Notes: generated from the sequence alone by a model not told the origin. Positions 10,155-19,916 are shown, counted from the first letter of the stretch. The stretch: 64,000 nt of DNA from Rheinheimera sp. UJ63 (GCF_021568285.1 NZ_JAKGTQ010000004.1:227525-291524); one strand, 5' to 3'. Numbers and translations: made by a program.

Positions 10155-13100
10155 CTAACCGGCAAACCGCCCCGAGTTAAGTAAGGCGATAAACTCAGCA
10201 TTAGGTAGCGGTTTGCTGAATAAAAAGCCCTGTATTAACGAGCAATTACGTTGCCTAAAAAATGATAATTGTTGCTCGGTTTCAACCCCTTCGGCAACAC
10301 AGTACAACCCAAGGCTGTAAGACATGCTCAGCATGGCATCGATAATGGCTTCATCGTTATGATCCACGCCAATGTCTTGCACAAAGCTGCGGTCGATTTT
10401 AATCGCATCCAGAGGCAATTCTTTTAAATATTTTAACGAGGAATAACCGGTACCAAAGTCATCCAAGGCCAATTTAATGCCGGCATCGCTTAACGATTGC
10501 ATGGTCAGGATGGCACTTTGTTGGTCGCGCATCAGCGCGCTTTCAGTAATTTCAAAGCGCAAGCACTGTACGGGTAACTGGTACTTGTTTAATAATTCGA
10601 TCACAGTTTCCGCGAGTTTCGGTTGCTCTAAATGCTGCGTTGATAAGTTAATCGATAAGTAAACCTCATGCTTATCGGCCCGCCAACTGACCATATCTTG
10701 CAAAGCTCGCTCGATTAGCTGCTGTGTCATATTAACGATTAAGCGTAAATCTTCTGCAAGTGGAATAAAGTCTGCCGGTGAAATCATGCCGTCTGGGCTT
10801 TGCCAACGTAACAGTACCTCAGCACCGACCAGGCGATTGGTATTGGCATCGATGATGGGTTGATAGTAGTTAATAAACTCTTGTTTTTGAACCGCCTTAC
10901 GTAAGCGTGATTCGCGAGCCAGTTGCATGTGGGCTTTTTCGTTCATCGCTTTCATAAAAAACTGAAAATTATTGCGACCGGCTTCTTTGGCATGATACAT
11001 CGCCACATCGGCGTGTTTCATTAACTCCGTGCCATTTAAAGCGTCGTCAGGGAAGACCGCTATGCCAATACTGGGCGACACACCAATATTTTCTGAACCC
11101 AGTTGCATGGGTTCGCTAATCACCGCCAGCATTTTACGTGCAACATGGCTGAGGTTATCTGCAGATTTATAGCCTTCAAGTAACACAACAAATTCATCAC
11201 CGCCCAAGCGTGCAACCGTATCGGTATCGCGCAGCGTTAATTTTAAGCGTCGAGCCACTTCTTTTAGCATTAAGTCGCCAATATCGTGACCAAGAGAATC
11301 GTTAATATGTTTAAAGCGATCTAAATCTATAAAATATAAGGCTAAAGAACGCTGTTCACGGCGAGTTTTATCAATACCGTGCATAATGCGATCCATTAAC
11401 AATGCTCGATTAGGTAAGCCGGTTAACGCATCGTAATTAGCCAGATAGCGCAGTTCAGCTTCGGCGGCTTTTTGTGCGGTGATATCCGTAAACACCAACA
11501 CAAAGAAAGACAAGCCTTGCTCACCCACCGCACTAATATTGATTAAGGTTGGCCGTTCTTTGCCATCTGGCGTGATCACGCGCTCTTCGCCTTGCCAATG
11601 CTCGCCTTTTTGCATGCTACGTAATAAACGAGTGTAAAAGCGTCGGCGTACCAAGCTGATACCCAAATGATGCACTCGTGGTGTGTCGACATAAGTATCG
11701 ACACTGCCAAAAGCCTGCGCAAACGAATGGTTAGCGGCAATGATACGTTGCTGTGTATCGAGGATCACCACCCAATCCCGCGTTTGTTGGAAGGCTTCAC
11801 CAAAGAGCCGTGCTTTTTCTTTATTGGCTTTGGTTTCTGTAATGTTACTAAAGGTGCCTAAGATTTTTTTCGGTTTGTTGTCATCGTCAACTGCGGTAAC
11901 CCGCGCTTGATCGCGGAACCATAACCAACGGCTATCTTGATGCTGGATACGGTAAGTGACATCTAGCATAAAACTAGGATCGTCTAGCAGTTTTCGCCAT
12001 TGCTGTAAAAATTCTTGTCGATCATCTTGGTGGATCAACTGGCAATGTTGTTCTAAGTGCATGCTTTGTGGTGGATTTTCGAAGCCTAATACTGACTCGT
12101 AACGATTTGAGACTAGGTGGTTATGCTTAGCCAGCCACTCAAATACGCCACCATTTACCGAGGCTAAAGCTTGTGTTAAGCGTTGCTCACTCAGTTGGAT
12201 TTGCCGATTGGCTTGACGTAATAAACTTTGCTGTTGCCGGCGTTTTCGCCAATACAATAAAAAAATACTGCCAAACAACAGGGCATACATAAAATAGGCA
12301 GGAGTCGAGCGCCAGAGCGGGGGCTCAATAATAAAGCTAAGGCTTGCCGGAGCACTCTGCTCTCCGGTTAATGGGGCAATGGCACTGACATAAAATTGAT
12401 AATGACCTGGGGGTAACTGGGGAAACAGTACCTGATTGGTAAATTGTTCTGGATAGATATTATTTTGCTGGCCCGTTAGCCAATAACGATAAGCAATTTT
12501 ATGGTTATTATGAAAAGACATGGCGCTAAAATGAATTTTTAAGCCAGTATCATTATGTGATAACTGAAATTGACGATTATTTAACTGACCTTGAATGGTT
12601 TGAGGCTTACCCGATAACACGTTAAATTCTGTAATGGTCATTTTTAACGGAGCAGTATTGGCGGTTAACAGCTTAGGCTCGACGATAATGGCACCGCGCA
12701 TCCCCCCATAGACCAAACGACCATCCGCTAATTTGGTGGTGGCTCCATCATAAAACTCGTTAAAGGCTAGGCCATCGGCTTGGTTAAAAAATTCCAGTTG
12801 TAGGTTGTCATGCTCCAGTCGAAATAAGCCTTTACGCGAGGCAAACCAAAGATCGCCAGCATCATCCAGTTGTAACGAAAAAACCTCATTACTCATCAGC
12901 TTGTTATCAACCGAAAACAATTGCTGCAGCGTTAAATTCTCTAAATTGAAACTGAGTAAGCCAATGCCTCGCATACCTACCCACAAGGTGCCGTTATGAT
13001 CAATTTGCATTGAAGTAGCATAACGATTTAGCTGTGGTTGATAATCACTGTGTTGATAAATTAAACGCAGTTTTTCGGTATCAGGCTGATAATGCCAAAG

Positions 13101-14648
13101 TTGACCTGCCAGGCTAAGTAGCCAGCTTTGATCCGGTAATTGGCCGAGAATACGCCCCCAATATGCCATCGGCAGTTGTTGGTTAAGCTGCTCTAGAGAC
13201 GTAATGTGCCCAGTATCAATGTGATAACGATAAAGGTTTTTTTGTTGACTTATAATCAGGCTATTATCGGCAGCATGATAAAGTTCTAATTTTGCACCTG
13301 AAGCGAGAAGCTTTTGCTGGCTGCTATCTGCCAGGCTTGGCACACTCACACTGAGTGTTTGAGTATCAAAACGTCGGATCCCCATGCTGACTTGTAACCA
13401 TAACTCACCTTGGCTGCCAGGCAAGAAATGGTGAATGTGGCTTTCGCGCATTCGGATGTAAGGGCTTTCCGTTGCTAAAAAGCTTTGGTTTTCGTCGGTG
13501 GCTAAATTGTAGCGATTAAGGCCATTAAAGCTGCTAAGCCATAGATACTGATCTTGTTGCCATAGTTGAGTAGTGCGATCACTGCTAAAGCCGCTACCTT
13601 GGCTTGCTGCCAGATAACGAAATGCTTGGGTTTTCGGATGCCAATAATAAGCGCCATCTTCACGACTCGCCAGCCAGATGCCGTTTTGTTTATCGTGTAC
13701 AAAATCTATCACTGAGTTATCGGCTATCAGCAGATCACTGTCAGAAAAACGTAAAGCCAACTCGGGTTGCTTGGCAGAGAGCGCCAATTGATAGAGCCCC
13801 TGATCGGTTCCGATCCAGACGTGATTGTCGTGGGTTTTTAACTTCCAAATATTATGTTCAGCAAGCATCGGCATTGCCGCAATGGGCGTACCTTGCTCAA
13901 CATAGGCGGAAATGGCGGTAAGTGGCAGTTGAAATAAACCAGAAACCGTACCGACATACAGCTGATCATCACTAAGCAACAGGCTTTTGACATGAGATTG
14001 GTCTGCATTGATACTCGCTTGGTTCGCGGGCAAATAGGGAATATAGTGATGTTCATTGCTTTGTAAATCAAACAAGATCAAGCCGTTAAAGGCACCAATG
14101 AATAACTGCTGTTGCTGTAACGCGATATGGCGGATCCAACCTTGGTCTTGGCCTATCTGCGTTAAATCAAATATTTTTTGCCAAGATTTGTCACTGAGTT
14201 GTAACTGATACACTGCATCATTGACGACCAATAATAGCCTGTCGGCATCACGTTCGATCACGCTCATAATCGTCGATTCTATTGGGTGGCCAATCTTTCG
14301 CGGTGGGGTGAAAAATAACTCAAATTGGCCGGCTGCAGGGTCTAACAGATATAAGCCCGTATGGTTTGCACTGGCCCAAAGCCGCCCTTGGCTGTCTTCT
14401 AATAACTCACTAAAGGCAATTTCAGAAAGGCGATATTGTTTGGCGTGTAATTCATGAACGTTATTGCCGTCAAAGCGGTTAATACCCCCGGCGGTGGCGA
14501 GCCAAAGAAAACCGTCTTTATCTAGATGCAGTTTTCGCACCGCGCCCTGAGACAAGCCTTGCTCTGGCGTTAATGGCATAAACTGAGTTCGTGCATTGAG
14601 CACTAGACTGGTAAACAACAGTAAAAACACAGTGAGGAGCCATTTCAC
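10155..14648 (-). CDS. Propeller-sensor PAS-GGDEF-EAL signalling protein
   Basis: A very large membrane-anchored sensor of 1497 residues. Order: signal peptide, about 650 residues of periplasmic two-component-regulator (Reg_prop) beta-propeller repeats, a Y_Y_Y domain, one membrane helix near residue 790, a coiled coil, two PAS domains (about 815-1065), GGDEF and EAL. The GGDEF motif is intact (LGGDEFVVL, about residue 1149). The EAL signature is EVL (GAEVLLRW), and the later residues FEITES, DDFGTGYSS, KIDRSF, AEGVET and QGFLFSKP are present, so both cyclic-di-GMP synthesis and breakdown look possible. I chose the GTG at 14648 because AAGGGAAA precedes it and a clean signal peptide follows; an upstream GTG at 14693 has no ribosome site. 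The propeller probably senses a periplasmic ligand. Confidence 0.92.
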   Translation of the reverse strand: MKWLLTVFLLLFTSLVLNARTQFMPLTPEQGLSQGAVRKLHLDKDGFLWLATAGGINRFDGNNVHELHAKQYRLSEIAFSELLEDSQGRLWASANHTGLYLLDPAAGQFELFFTPPRKIGHPIESTIMSVIERDADRLLLVVNDAVYQLQLSDKSWQKIFDLTQIGQDQGWIRHIALQQQQLFIGAFNGLILFDLQSNEHHYIPYLPANQASINADQSHVKSLLLSDDQLYVGTVSGLFQLPLTAISAYVEQGTPIAAMPMLAEHNIWKLKTHDNHVWIGTDQGLYQLALSAKQPELALRFSDSDLLIADNSVIDFVHDKQNGIWLASREDGAYYWHPKTQAFRYLAASQGSGFSSDRTTQLWQQDQYLWLSSFNGLNRYNLATDENQSFLATESPYIRMRESHIHHFLPGSQGELWLQVSMGIRRFDTQTLSVSVPSLADSSQQKLLASGAKLELYHAADNSLIISQQKNLYRYHIDTGHITSLEQLNQQLPMAYWGRILGQLPDQSWLLSLAGQLWHYQPDTEKLRLIYQHSDYQPQLNRYATSMQIDHNGTLWVGMRGIGLLSFNLENLTLQQLFSVDNKLMSNEVFSLQLDDAGDLWFASRKGLFRLEHDNLQLEFFNQADGLAFNEFYDGATTKLADGRLVYGGMRGAIIVEPKLLTANTAPLKMTITEFNVLSGKPQTIQGQLNNRQFQLSHNDTGLKIHFSAMSFHNNHKIAYRYWLTGQQNNIYPEQFTNQVLFPQLPPGHYQFYVSAIAPLTGEQSAPASLSFIIEPPLWRSTPAYFMYALLFGSIFLLYWRKRRQQQSLLRQANRQIQLSEQRLTQALASVNGGVFEWLAKHNHLVSNRYESVLGFENPPQSMHLEQHCQLIHQDDRQEFLQQWRKLLDDPSFMLDVTYRIQHQDSRWLWFRDQARVTAVDDDNKPKKILGTFSNITETKANKEKARLFGEAFQQTRDWVVILDTQQRIIAANHSFAQAFGSVDTYVDTPRVHHLGISLVRRRFYTRLLRSMQKGEHWQGEERVITPDGKERPTLINISAVGEQGLSFFVLVFTDITAQKAAEAELRYLANYDALTGLPNRALLMDRIMHGIDKTRREQRSLALYFIDLDRFKHINDSLGHDIGDLMLKEVARRLKLTLRDTDTVARLGGDEFVVLLEGYKSADNLSHVARKMLAVISEPMQLGSENIGVSPSIGIAVFPDDALNGTELMKHADVAMYHAKEAGRNNFQFFMKAMNEKAHMQLARESRLRKAVQKQEFINYYQPIIDANTNRLVGAEVLLRWQSPDGMISPADFIPLAEDLRLIVNMTQQLIERALQDMVSWRADKHEVYLSINLSTQHLEQPKLAETVIELLNKYQLPVQCLRFEITESALMRDQQSAILTMQSLSDAGIKLALDDFGTGYSSLKYLKELPLDAIKIDRSFVQDIGVDHNDEAIIDAMLSMSYSLGLYCVAEGVETEQQLSFFRQRNCSLIQGFLFSKPLPNAEFIALLNSGRFAG

Positions 14649-14789
14649 AACTCGATTTCCCTTGCCCTTGTTAATTTCTTTGCAAAAAAACACTGATTAC
14701 TTAAGTTTATGCAACATATACCTTGCAAGCGCTGTTTGTCCAGTTTTGTTATTCGGTGCGGTAAGTCATTTTGGCAGCGTATAGAAGGC

Positions 14790-15737
14790 TTACCCTAAAT
14801 TAAAGAACAAGATTAAACCGGCGATTGCCGTAAAACAGAGTAATAACAAATTAAACTGATGCTGTTGTAAGCGCAAAATACGCCGCAAATCGGCGATATC
14901 CGGTTCATAAGCTTGTTGCAGACGCGGGCGATCGACCCGTTGTTTTCGGTAATAGAGTGGCCCAGCTAAACTTACCTGCAAGGTTTGGCTTAGCCGAGTT
15001 AATAACCTTAATTTCGCTTTGGGCATCGGTGCACCTTTGGACGCTAACAGCGTTGGCGCTCGGCGAGAATGACGCTGTAGCCAATACAGCGCAGTACTCA
15101 GCCAATAAGGTAACAGGTTCAACCATTGCTGCACTTGCGCTGCGGCTAGGCCAAAATGTTGGTTCTGCTCTAACTTAACGGACCATTGCTGGCTGGCTAT
15201 TTGACTCAATCGATAACACAACACCCCCGCGGCGCCGGCGAGCAGATACCAAAACATGATACCGATGATTTGCTGGCTAAACCGCAGACAAAGGCTTTCG
15301 AGTAATGCTTTGACTAAGCCCATTTGGCTTAACTGCGCGGTATCTCTGAGCAGCAATAAGCGCGCTTGAGTTTTCGCTAAGCTTAATAAGGACTTTTCTA
15401 AGCTGATGATGATTTTTTCGGTTTGCCGCACATAAGGTTGCCAGTTTAAACAACAAAGTAACACGATCACATCAATCAATGGCGGCCAACTGGCCAGTAG
15501 GTATAAACCAACCAGCAAGGCTAAAGGTATGCTAACGGCGACAAATAAAGCCAAGCCACCGGAGAGACGTTGCTGACTGCTGGCACGTGTTGGATCAGGG
15601 TGAACCTTGCGCGCTAAAGCTCGGCAAAATGCGGCATAAAAGCTGAGTGGATGATAAATCAGTGGAATAGGTAGCAGCCGAGCAAACAGCAGGGCCGCGA
15701 CCAGTATGATCAGCGATAGGGCAAATTCGTTTGCCAT
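14790..15737 (-). CDS. CobD/CbiB-like membrane protein
   Basis: A 315-residue protein with four or five hydrophobic segments. It resembles the CobD/CbiB family (adenosylcobinamide-phosphate synthase): the R-L-S-G-G stretch near residue 60, then RDTAQL followed by ALLESL and FWYLLAGAAGVLCYR match the family pattern. No other cobalamin gene is in the window. It begins 12 bases after mtnN and is likely cotranscribed with it, which hints at a different or lost role. The ATG at 15737 is preferred over an upstream TTG. Confidence 0.75.
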   Translation of the reverse strand: MANEFALSLIILVAALLFARLLPIPLIYHPLSFYAAFCRALARKVHPDPTRASSQQRLSGGLALFVAVSIPLALLVGLYLLASWPPLIDVIVLLCCLNWQPYVRQTEKIIISLEKSLLSLAKTQARLLLLRDTAQLSQMGLVKALLESLCLRFSQQIIGIMFWYLLAGAAGVLCYRLSQIASQQWSVKLEQNQHFGLAAAQVQQWLNLLPYWLSTALYWLQRHSRRAPTLLASKGAPMPKAKLRLLTRLSQTLQVSLAGPLYYRKQRVDRPRLQQAYEPDIADLRRILRLQQHQFNLLLLCFTAIAGLILFFNLG

Positions 15738-15749
15738 CAGCAAAGCAGG

Positions 15750-16460
15750 TTACAGGTTTAAGTCAGCGATAGCGCCCAACATTTCAACCACCATGGCTGA
15801 ACTGTTTTTGGCTGCAACTTCTAAGTAGGCTTCAAAAGAATCGGGGGATTCTTTACCGGCAATATCACTAAGGCTGCGGATCACCACAAAAGGGGTATTC
15901 AGCATATGACAGCTTTGTGCAATGGCCGCGCCTTCCATTTCAACCGCTAACATGCTGGGAAAATGTTGTCGTGTTTGGGCAATCCGTTCAGGATCACACA
16001 TAAAGCTATCACCGGTGGCAATTAAGCCTTTTTTGGTTTTACAAAAGCCTAACGCAGCAATGCTTTGTTCAGCGGCAGCAATTAACGCAGGGTGCGCTTT
16101 GTAGGCGGCGGGCATTTGTGGTACTTGGCCTATTTCATATCCAAAAGCGGTCACATCAACATCATGATGCCGTACTTCGGTACTGATCACGACATCGCCG
16201 ACGCTTAATTCAGGATCAAAACCGCCAGCCGACCCCGTATTGATGATGCAGTCAGGTTTAAATTGGCAAATCATTAAGGTTGTGGCCACGGCTGCGGCAA
16301 CTTTACCAATACCTGATTGCACTAAAACGACATTTTTACCGGCTAAAGTACCGATGTAAAAAGTATAGCCGCCTAACTTTTCTGTACGATTTAATTCAAT
16401 TTGTTGCTGTAACAGCGCAATTTCAGGTTCCATTGCGCCAATAATGCCGATTAATTGCAT
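15750..16460 (-). CDS. mtnN: 5'-methylthioadenosine/S-adenosylhomocysteine nucleosidase
   Basis: A 236-residue cytoplasmic enzyme that removes adenine from methylthioadenosine, S-adenosylhomocysteine and 5'-deoxyadenosine, clearing products of methylation, polyamine synthesis and radical-SAM reactions. Key residues are in place: Glu in GAMEPE at the N-terminus, the EMEGAAIAQ substrate loop, and the catalytic Asp in RSLSDIAGK. The start is preceded by GGCGGGA. It is the first gene of a two-gene unit with the CobD-like gene. Confidence 0.97.
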   Translation of the reverse strand: MQLIGIIGAMEPEIALLQQQIELNRTEKLGGYTFYIGTLAGKNVVLVQSGIGKVAAAVATTLMICQFKPDCIINTGSAGGFDPELSVGDVVISTEVRHHDVDVTAFGYEIGQVPQMPAAYKAHPALIAAAEQSIAALGFCKTKKGLIATGDSFMCDPERIAQTRQHFPSMLAVEMEGAAIAQSCHMLNTPFVVIRSLSDIAGKESPDSFEAYLEVAAKNSSAMVVEMLGAIADLNL

Positions 16461-16560
16461 GGTCCCGCCTAGGCAAGTAAAAAAACACTAGTATAAACGG
16501 GGTGGCAGTGAAAAGCATTGCCTTTCCTGCCGAACGTGGGGATTACGCTAAAACAACCGG

Positions 16561-17445
16561 TTATTGCTGCAACGGGATCGGCTGCATGGCCTGACCAGAG
16601 GTCAGGCGGCCATGTTGATAATCGCTAACCGCCTGTTGGATCTCTGCGATAGTGTTCATTACAAAAGGACCATATTGCACAATAGGTTCAGCAATGGGCC
16701 GGGCGGCGAGCACGAGAAAGCGTACCTCGGTTTTCGCGCTGAGCGATACCGCACCTTGTGTTGATAATACTGCCGCTTGATGCTCAGGTAAGGTAACCTG
16801 CTGCTCAGCGCTGTGCAGCTCTATAGTTCCTTCATAAGGATACAGTAAAGCGTTATGACCATCAGGCAGCGGTAACTGTAGCTGAGCACCTGGTGATAAA
16901 TGAATATCAAAATAGACCGGTTCCGTACTTAAACCTTGGATTGGACCTTGCACCTGTTGGTCTTGATAACAAAAGTTGCCGGCAATCACTTTAACGCGAA
17001 TACCGTCAGCGGCGTGCACTACCGGTATTTGCGCGGGGTTGATATCAACGTAAGCGGCTTCTTTCATTTTTTCTTTGGCGGGCAAATTAATCCACAGTTG
17101 AAAGCCGCGCATTAATCCAGATTCTTGTTGCGGCATTTCTGAGTGAATAATGCCTCTTCCGGCACTCATCCATTGTACACCGCCGCTTTTTAGGTGACCT
17201 TGATTACCCAAGTGATCTTTATGCAACATATGGCCATCAAGCATATAAGTCACCGTTTCAAAACCGCGGTGAGGGTGTGCGGGGAAACCGGCAATATAAT
17301 CATCCGCTTTCTCCGAGCCAAAACAGTCGAGCATTAAAAAAGGATCCAACCTAAAATCAGCAGATTGTCCTAAGCTGCGTTTTATTTTTACCCCAGCACC
17401 GTCTGATACTGTCACTGCTGGTATAAGCGTTTTTAATTTACGCAT
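16561..17445 (-). CDS. Pirin-family protein
   Basis: A 294-residue bicupin of the pirin family. The metal-binding histidines appear in PHPHRGFETVTYM, HLGNQG and the HSEMPQQ segment, all in the N-terminal cupin. Bacterial pirins such as YhhW can act as quercetin dioxygenases, but physiological roles vary and cannot be read here. The start has a clear AAGGAG site. The gene stands alone between mtnN and a divergent outer-membrane protein gene. Confidence 0.92.
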   Translation of the reverse strand: MRKLKTLIPAVTVSDGAGVKIKRSLGQSADFRLDPFLMLDCFGSEKADDYIAGFPAHPHRGFETVTYMLDGHMLHKDHLGNQGHLKSGGVQWMSAGRGIIHSEMPQQESGLMRGFQLWINLPAKEKMKEAAYVDINPAQIPVVHAADGIRVKVIAGNFCYQDQQVQGPIQGLSTEPVYFDIHLSPGAQLQLPLPDGHNALLYPYEGTIELHSAEQQVTLPEHQAAVLSTQGAVSLSAKTEVRFLVLAARPIAEPIVQYGPFVMNTIAEIQQAVSDYQHGRLTSGQAMQPIPLQQ

Positions 17446-17632
17446 AATGTCTCCTTAAATAGTTAATACGATTAAACCGGATAAACAATCGAATGAAAAT
17501 TGCAAAAATTGCTGGCTAATATTCAATAAAGTAGAACGATGGCAGTTCAGTTAGCATTAAGGCGTGAGCGCTAAAGTGCCAGTCAGTAACCTTGCTGTAT
17601 CGGTCATGCCGATAAGATGATTGGAGATTGTC

Positions 17633-18172
17633 ATGAAAAAACAACTAATTTGTATAATGTTATTCAGTAGTGCTGCGGCCACCGTACAAGCGAACTCAGA
17701 TATTCGTTGGGATTATCTTGGTTTAGGTTATACCGATGCGGCAGGAGACGGACCTTATATCGAAGGGTCATTACGCGTAGCGCCTTCCTGGGTTTTACAG
17801 GGCGAGTTCAGCCCACAAACGGTGGCATCACAAGACTTTAATGCCTTTCGTTTCGGCGTGACTTATCTCAGTGGGTTTAAACTCGACTTTACACCCAACA
17901 GCCAAACTTACTTGCAAGCGGGTATTGATGGCGTCAGCGGTGATCGTGATGATACCGGTGCTTTTTTCGGTATAGGCGCTCGCCATCCGTTAACGCCACA
18001 AGTTGAATTATTAACAGAAGCCAGTTATCACACCTTAGGCGATAACTATGGCAGTGCTACGGCCGGAATTGCTTATTACTTTAGCCCAGACTGGGCCATA
18101 AGAAGTACGTTGTCGTTAAATAGCGGTGACACGAAAAACGTTTTTCGTTTTGGTATGACCTATCAGTTTTAA
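17633..18172 (+). CDS. Probable outer-membrane beta-barrel protein
   Basis: A 179-residue exported protein. It has a signal peptide ending near VQA-N (residues 1-20), many alternating hydrophobic and aromatic strands, and a C-terminal phenylalanine, all typical of a small eight-strand beta-barrel. I do not recognise a specific family. The start is the ATG at 17633 because TTGGAGA stands seven bases upstream; the upstream TTG at 17621 is part of that ribosome site. Function unknown. Confidence 0.75.
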   Translation: MKKQLICIMLFSSAAATVQANSDIRWDYLGLGYTDAAGDGPYIEGSLRVAPSWVLQGEFSPQTVASQDFNAFRFGVTYLSGFKLDFTPNSQTYLQAGIDGVSGDRDDTGAFFGIGARHPLTPQVELLTEASYHTLGDNYGSATAGIAYYFSPDWAIRSTLSLNSGDTKNVFRFGMTYQF

Positions 18173-18228
18173 ATCAGCCAACAGTTAGTCGTTGTTGCCC
18201 GCAGCTTGCACAGAATATATTTACCCGT

Positions 18229-18260
18229 GGCTGGCGCAAAGCATTGCAGTTGCGTCAGCC
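18229..18260 (+). terminator. Hairpin after the beta-barrel gene
   Basis: An 11-bp stem with one G-T wobble (GGCTGGCGCAA with TTGCGTCAGCC, ten-base loop) sits 57 bases after the stop. No T-run follows, so termination is uncertain; it could also be a leader structure for the next gene. Confidence 0.35.
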
Positions 18261-18308
18261 AACTCTTAATATTAAGCACTTGGCTAGCGCGACAGCGGAA
18301 GTGATACT

Positions 18309-18659
18309 ATGTTAGACGATTTTTTTATCCAGTTAAGTACCGAGCCTGACAGCATTAGTTTTGCGCAAACTATGGCCGTTATTGATAAGCACTATGACTT
18401 TACTGCCGTGGCCTTTGAAAACGGCGAAGTGACTAATGCCGCCGATCAGAGCAACGGTTCCTGCAAAATTTTTGCATTTGGCCTGTTACACCAGTTATCG
18501 GAACCGCAAACTTTACAGTTATTTGGTGAGCATTATCGCCAGGTAATGGCCACTCCTAGTGGTACCGATCATCAAAATATTCGCAATTTTTTGATCACCG
18601 GTTGGAATGGCATTCGTTTTTCAGGTAACGCCTTACAGCTGAAAAGCACCGCTGTTTAA
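18309..18659 (+). CDS. HopJ-family protein
   Basis: A 116-residue soluble protein matching the HopJ 'type III effector' family: F-x-x-T-M-A-V-I-D-x-x-Y, then a conserved ENGE and NGSCKIFAFGLLH stretch. Despite the family name, homologues are common in marine gammaproteobacteria with no type III secretion, and none is visible here. The biochemical role is unknown. A strong terminator follows directly. Confidence 0.85.
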   Translation: MLDDFFIQLSTEPDSISFAQTMAVIDKHYDFTAVAFENGEVTNAADQSNGSCKIFAFGLLHQLSEPQTLQLFGEHYRQVMATPSGTDHQNIRNFLITGWNGIRFSGNALQLKSTAV

Positions 18660-18666
18660 CTCAAAA

Positions 18667-18700
18667 AATAAGGCCAGCAACTGCTGGCCTTATTACTTAA
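18667..18700 (+). terminator. Terminator after the HopJ-family gene
   Basis: A perfect inverted repeat, AATAAGGCCAGCA and TGCTGGCCTTATT, lies just after the stop codon, with an A-run before and TTATT after. It can serve the HopJ-family gene and, on the other strand, the converging small gene. Confidence 0.8.
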
Positions 18701-18719
18701 CCGCTCTTCCTGAGCTGCG

Positions 18720-18914
18720 TTATACCGTCACATTAATGTTCTGGCCAAGATTTCCAACAGATTGTGCAGCGGCAGTAGGCTCAATACTTTGCATAGCATT
18801 TTGTACTAAGCTCGTGGCCATTTGCCCTTGCTGTTCTTGTTGTTTCTTTGCCATCACAGCGCCCAGCACTTCAAAAGCCTGAGCAGACGCAAGTGCGCCA
18901 ACGGATTGACTCAT
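18720..18914 (-). CDS. Small YjfB-like protein (putative motility family)
   Basis: A 64-residue protein rich in Ala, Gln and Ser. The start at 18914 has an excellent GGAGG site seven bases upstream, which favours a real gene; the longer frame from 18932 ignores it. The pattern LASAQA, then AVMAKKQQEQQGQ and an amphipathic helix, resembles the small YjfB-type putative motility proteins, but the match is by eye and weak. No flagellar gene is nearby. Function unknown. Confidence 0.6.
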   Translation of the reverse strand: MSQSVGALASAQAFEVLGAVMAKKQQEQQGQMATSLVQNAMQSIEPTAAAQSVGNLGQNINVTV

Positions 18915-18989
18915 AGAACCTCCTATTAGCAACAGGTCATCTCGTTATCGGCAAGCGGTTGGCAAACTTTAGGCATTTTTTTGCCTTAT

Positions 18990-19029
18990 TAAAAAAGGTG
19001 AATGCCGCCTGTTGCAGCAGGCGGCATTC
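18990..19029 (-). terminator. Terminator of the DUF2726 gene
   Basis: Read on the minus strand, a 12-bp stem (GAATGCCGCCTG with CAGGCGGCATTC) is followed by ACC and six T residues, 36 bases after the stop of the DUF2726 gene. This is a standard Rho-independent terminator. Confidence 0.88.
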
Positions 19030-19064
19030 GATCTTAGCGCGGAGTGACTCATTTCTCCAAAGCG

Positions 19065-19727
19065 TTAAGAAACTTGGACTAGCGCGGTAGATTGCGCTTT
19101 AATTTGTGACTTTGATAAAGCCGGTGACATTAAACGGCCTGATAGGGCGGTATTCACCAAAGCCGGCTTAACAGTACGGATTGGCCGGGTAGGGCCTTTT
19201 TTCACTAAACCTTTTAATAAGGGTTCCACTTTTGGAGCCGGTTTACCCAGTTTAACCGCGAGTGCCGCTTGTAATTCGGTTACGGTGTAACCCGCCTTAA
19301 TAGCAATACGCAAATAAGGCACGCCAGCTGCATCAAGCGCACCACTCACAAACCAATCTGGTACGGCTTTGTGCCCTTCTTTATTTTGTGGATTAACTAA
19401 GTCAAGTACCGCCACCACTTTCATCGTTTCAGGTTCGCACAAGACATAATCGAGATATTTGGCATTAAGCTTTAACTGGGTGCTGCGCCGGTTTTTGTCA
19501 GAGACACTGGCCTTGATATCTAAGACATCGGCTAAGCGCACTCTGTTCATAATACGATAGTCATTTTGTACTGCTTTATCTAATAAACCCAAAAAAGAAC
19601 GTTCAACCGGACTAAACAACGCAGCCTTCCGCTGCACTTGGAACGGGTTACTATTGTCAATAAAGCGACTGGCAACCAAAGCAATAACGACGACCAGTAG
19701 CACTAATAACAGCATGATAAACTCCAT
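19065..19727 (-). CDS. DUF2726-domain membrane-anchored protein
   Basis: A 220-residue protein with one N-terminal membrane helix (about residues 3-20) and a cytoplasmic DUF2726 domain (about 45-165) related to nuclease-like folds. Conserved patterns include SPVERSFLGLL, LADVLDI, LDYVLCEPETMKVVAVLDL and a late basic tail. The ATG at 19727 is chosen because CGGAGG precedes it. Whether it has nuclease activity is unknown. It is monocistronic with a terminator of its own. Confidence 0.8.
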   Translation of the reverse strand: MEFIMLLLVLLVVVIALVASRFIDNSNPFQVQRKAALFSPVERSFLGLLDKAVQNDYRIMNRVRLADVLDIKASVSDKNRRSTQLKLNAKYLDYVLCEPETMKVVAVLDLVNPQNKEGHKAVPDWFVSGALDAAGVPYLRIAIKAGYTVTELQAALAVKLGKPAPKVEPLLKGLVKKGPTRPIRTVKPALVNTALSGRLMSPALSKSQIKAQSTALVQVS

Positions 19728-19916
19728 GCTTACCTCCGACAAAGAATTGACAGCAAGAACGATGAGTTCATACAAGCATAAGCTGTGCCAATATTTTTAA
19801 TGTGGTGCTAACAGGGTTATTTTTTGAATTGATGCCAGCCATCATCTTCATTAATGGTATTTATATGTGATTTAGGCTTATAGTTACTGCATCTGAAATA
19901 GTACAAGGACACGATC

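Noticed and set aside
15900..17632. A SAM riboswitch before mtnN or the pirin gene
   Set aside because: The gaps are short and I find none of the conserved riboswitch core sequences.
18309..18659. Treating the HopJ-family gene as proof of a type III secretion system
   Set aside because: The family is widespread in free-living bacteria and no secretion gene is in the window.
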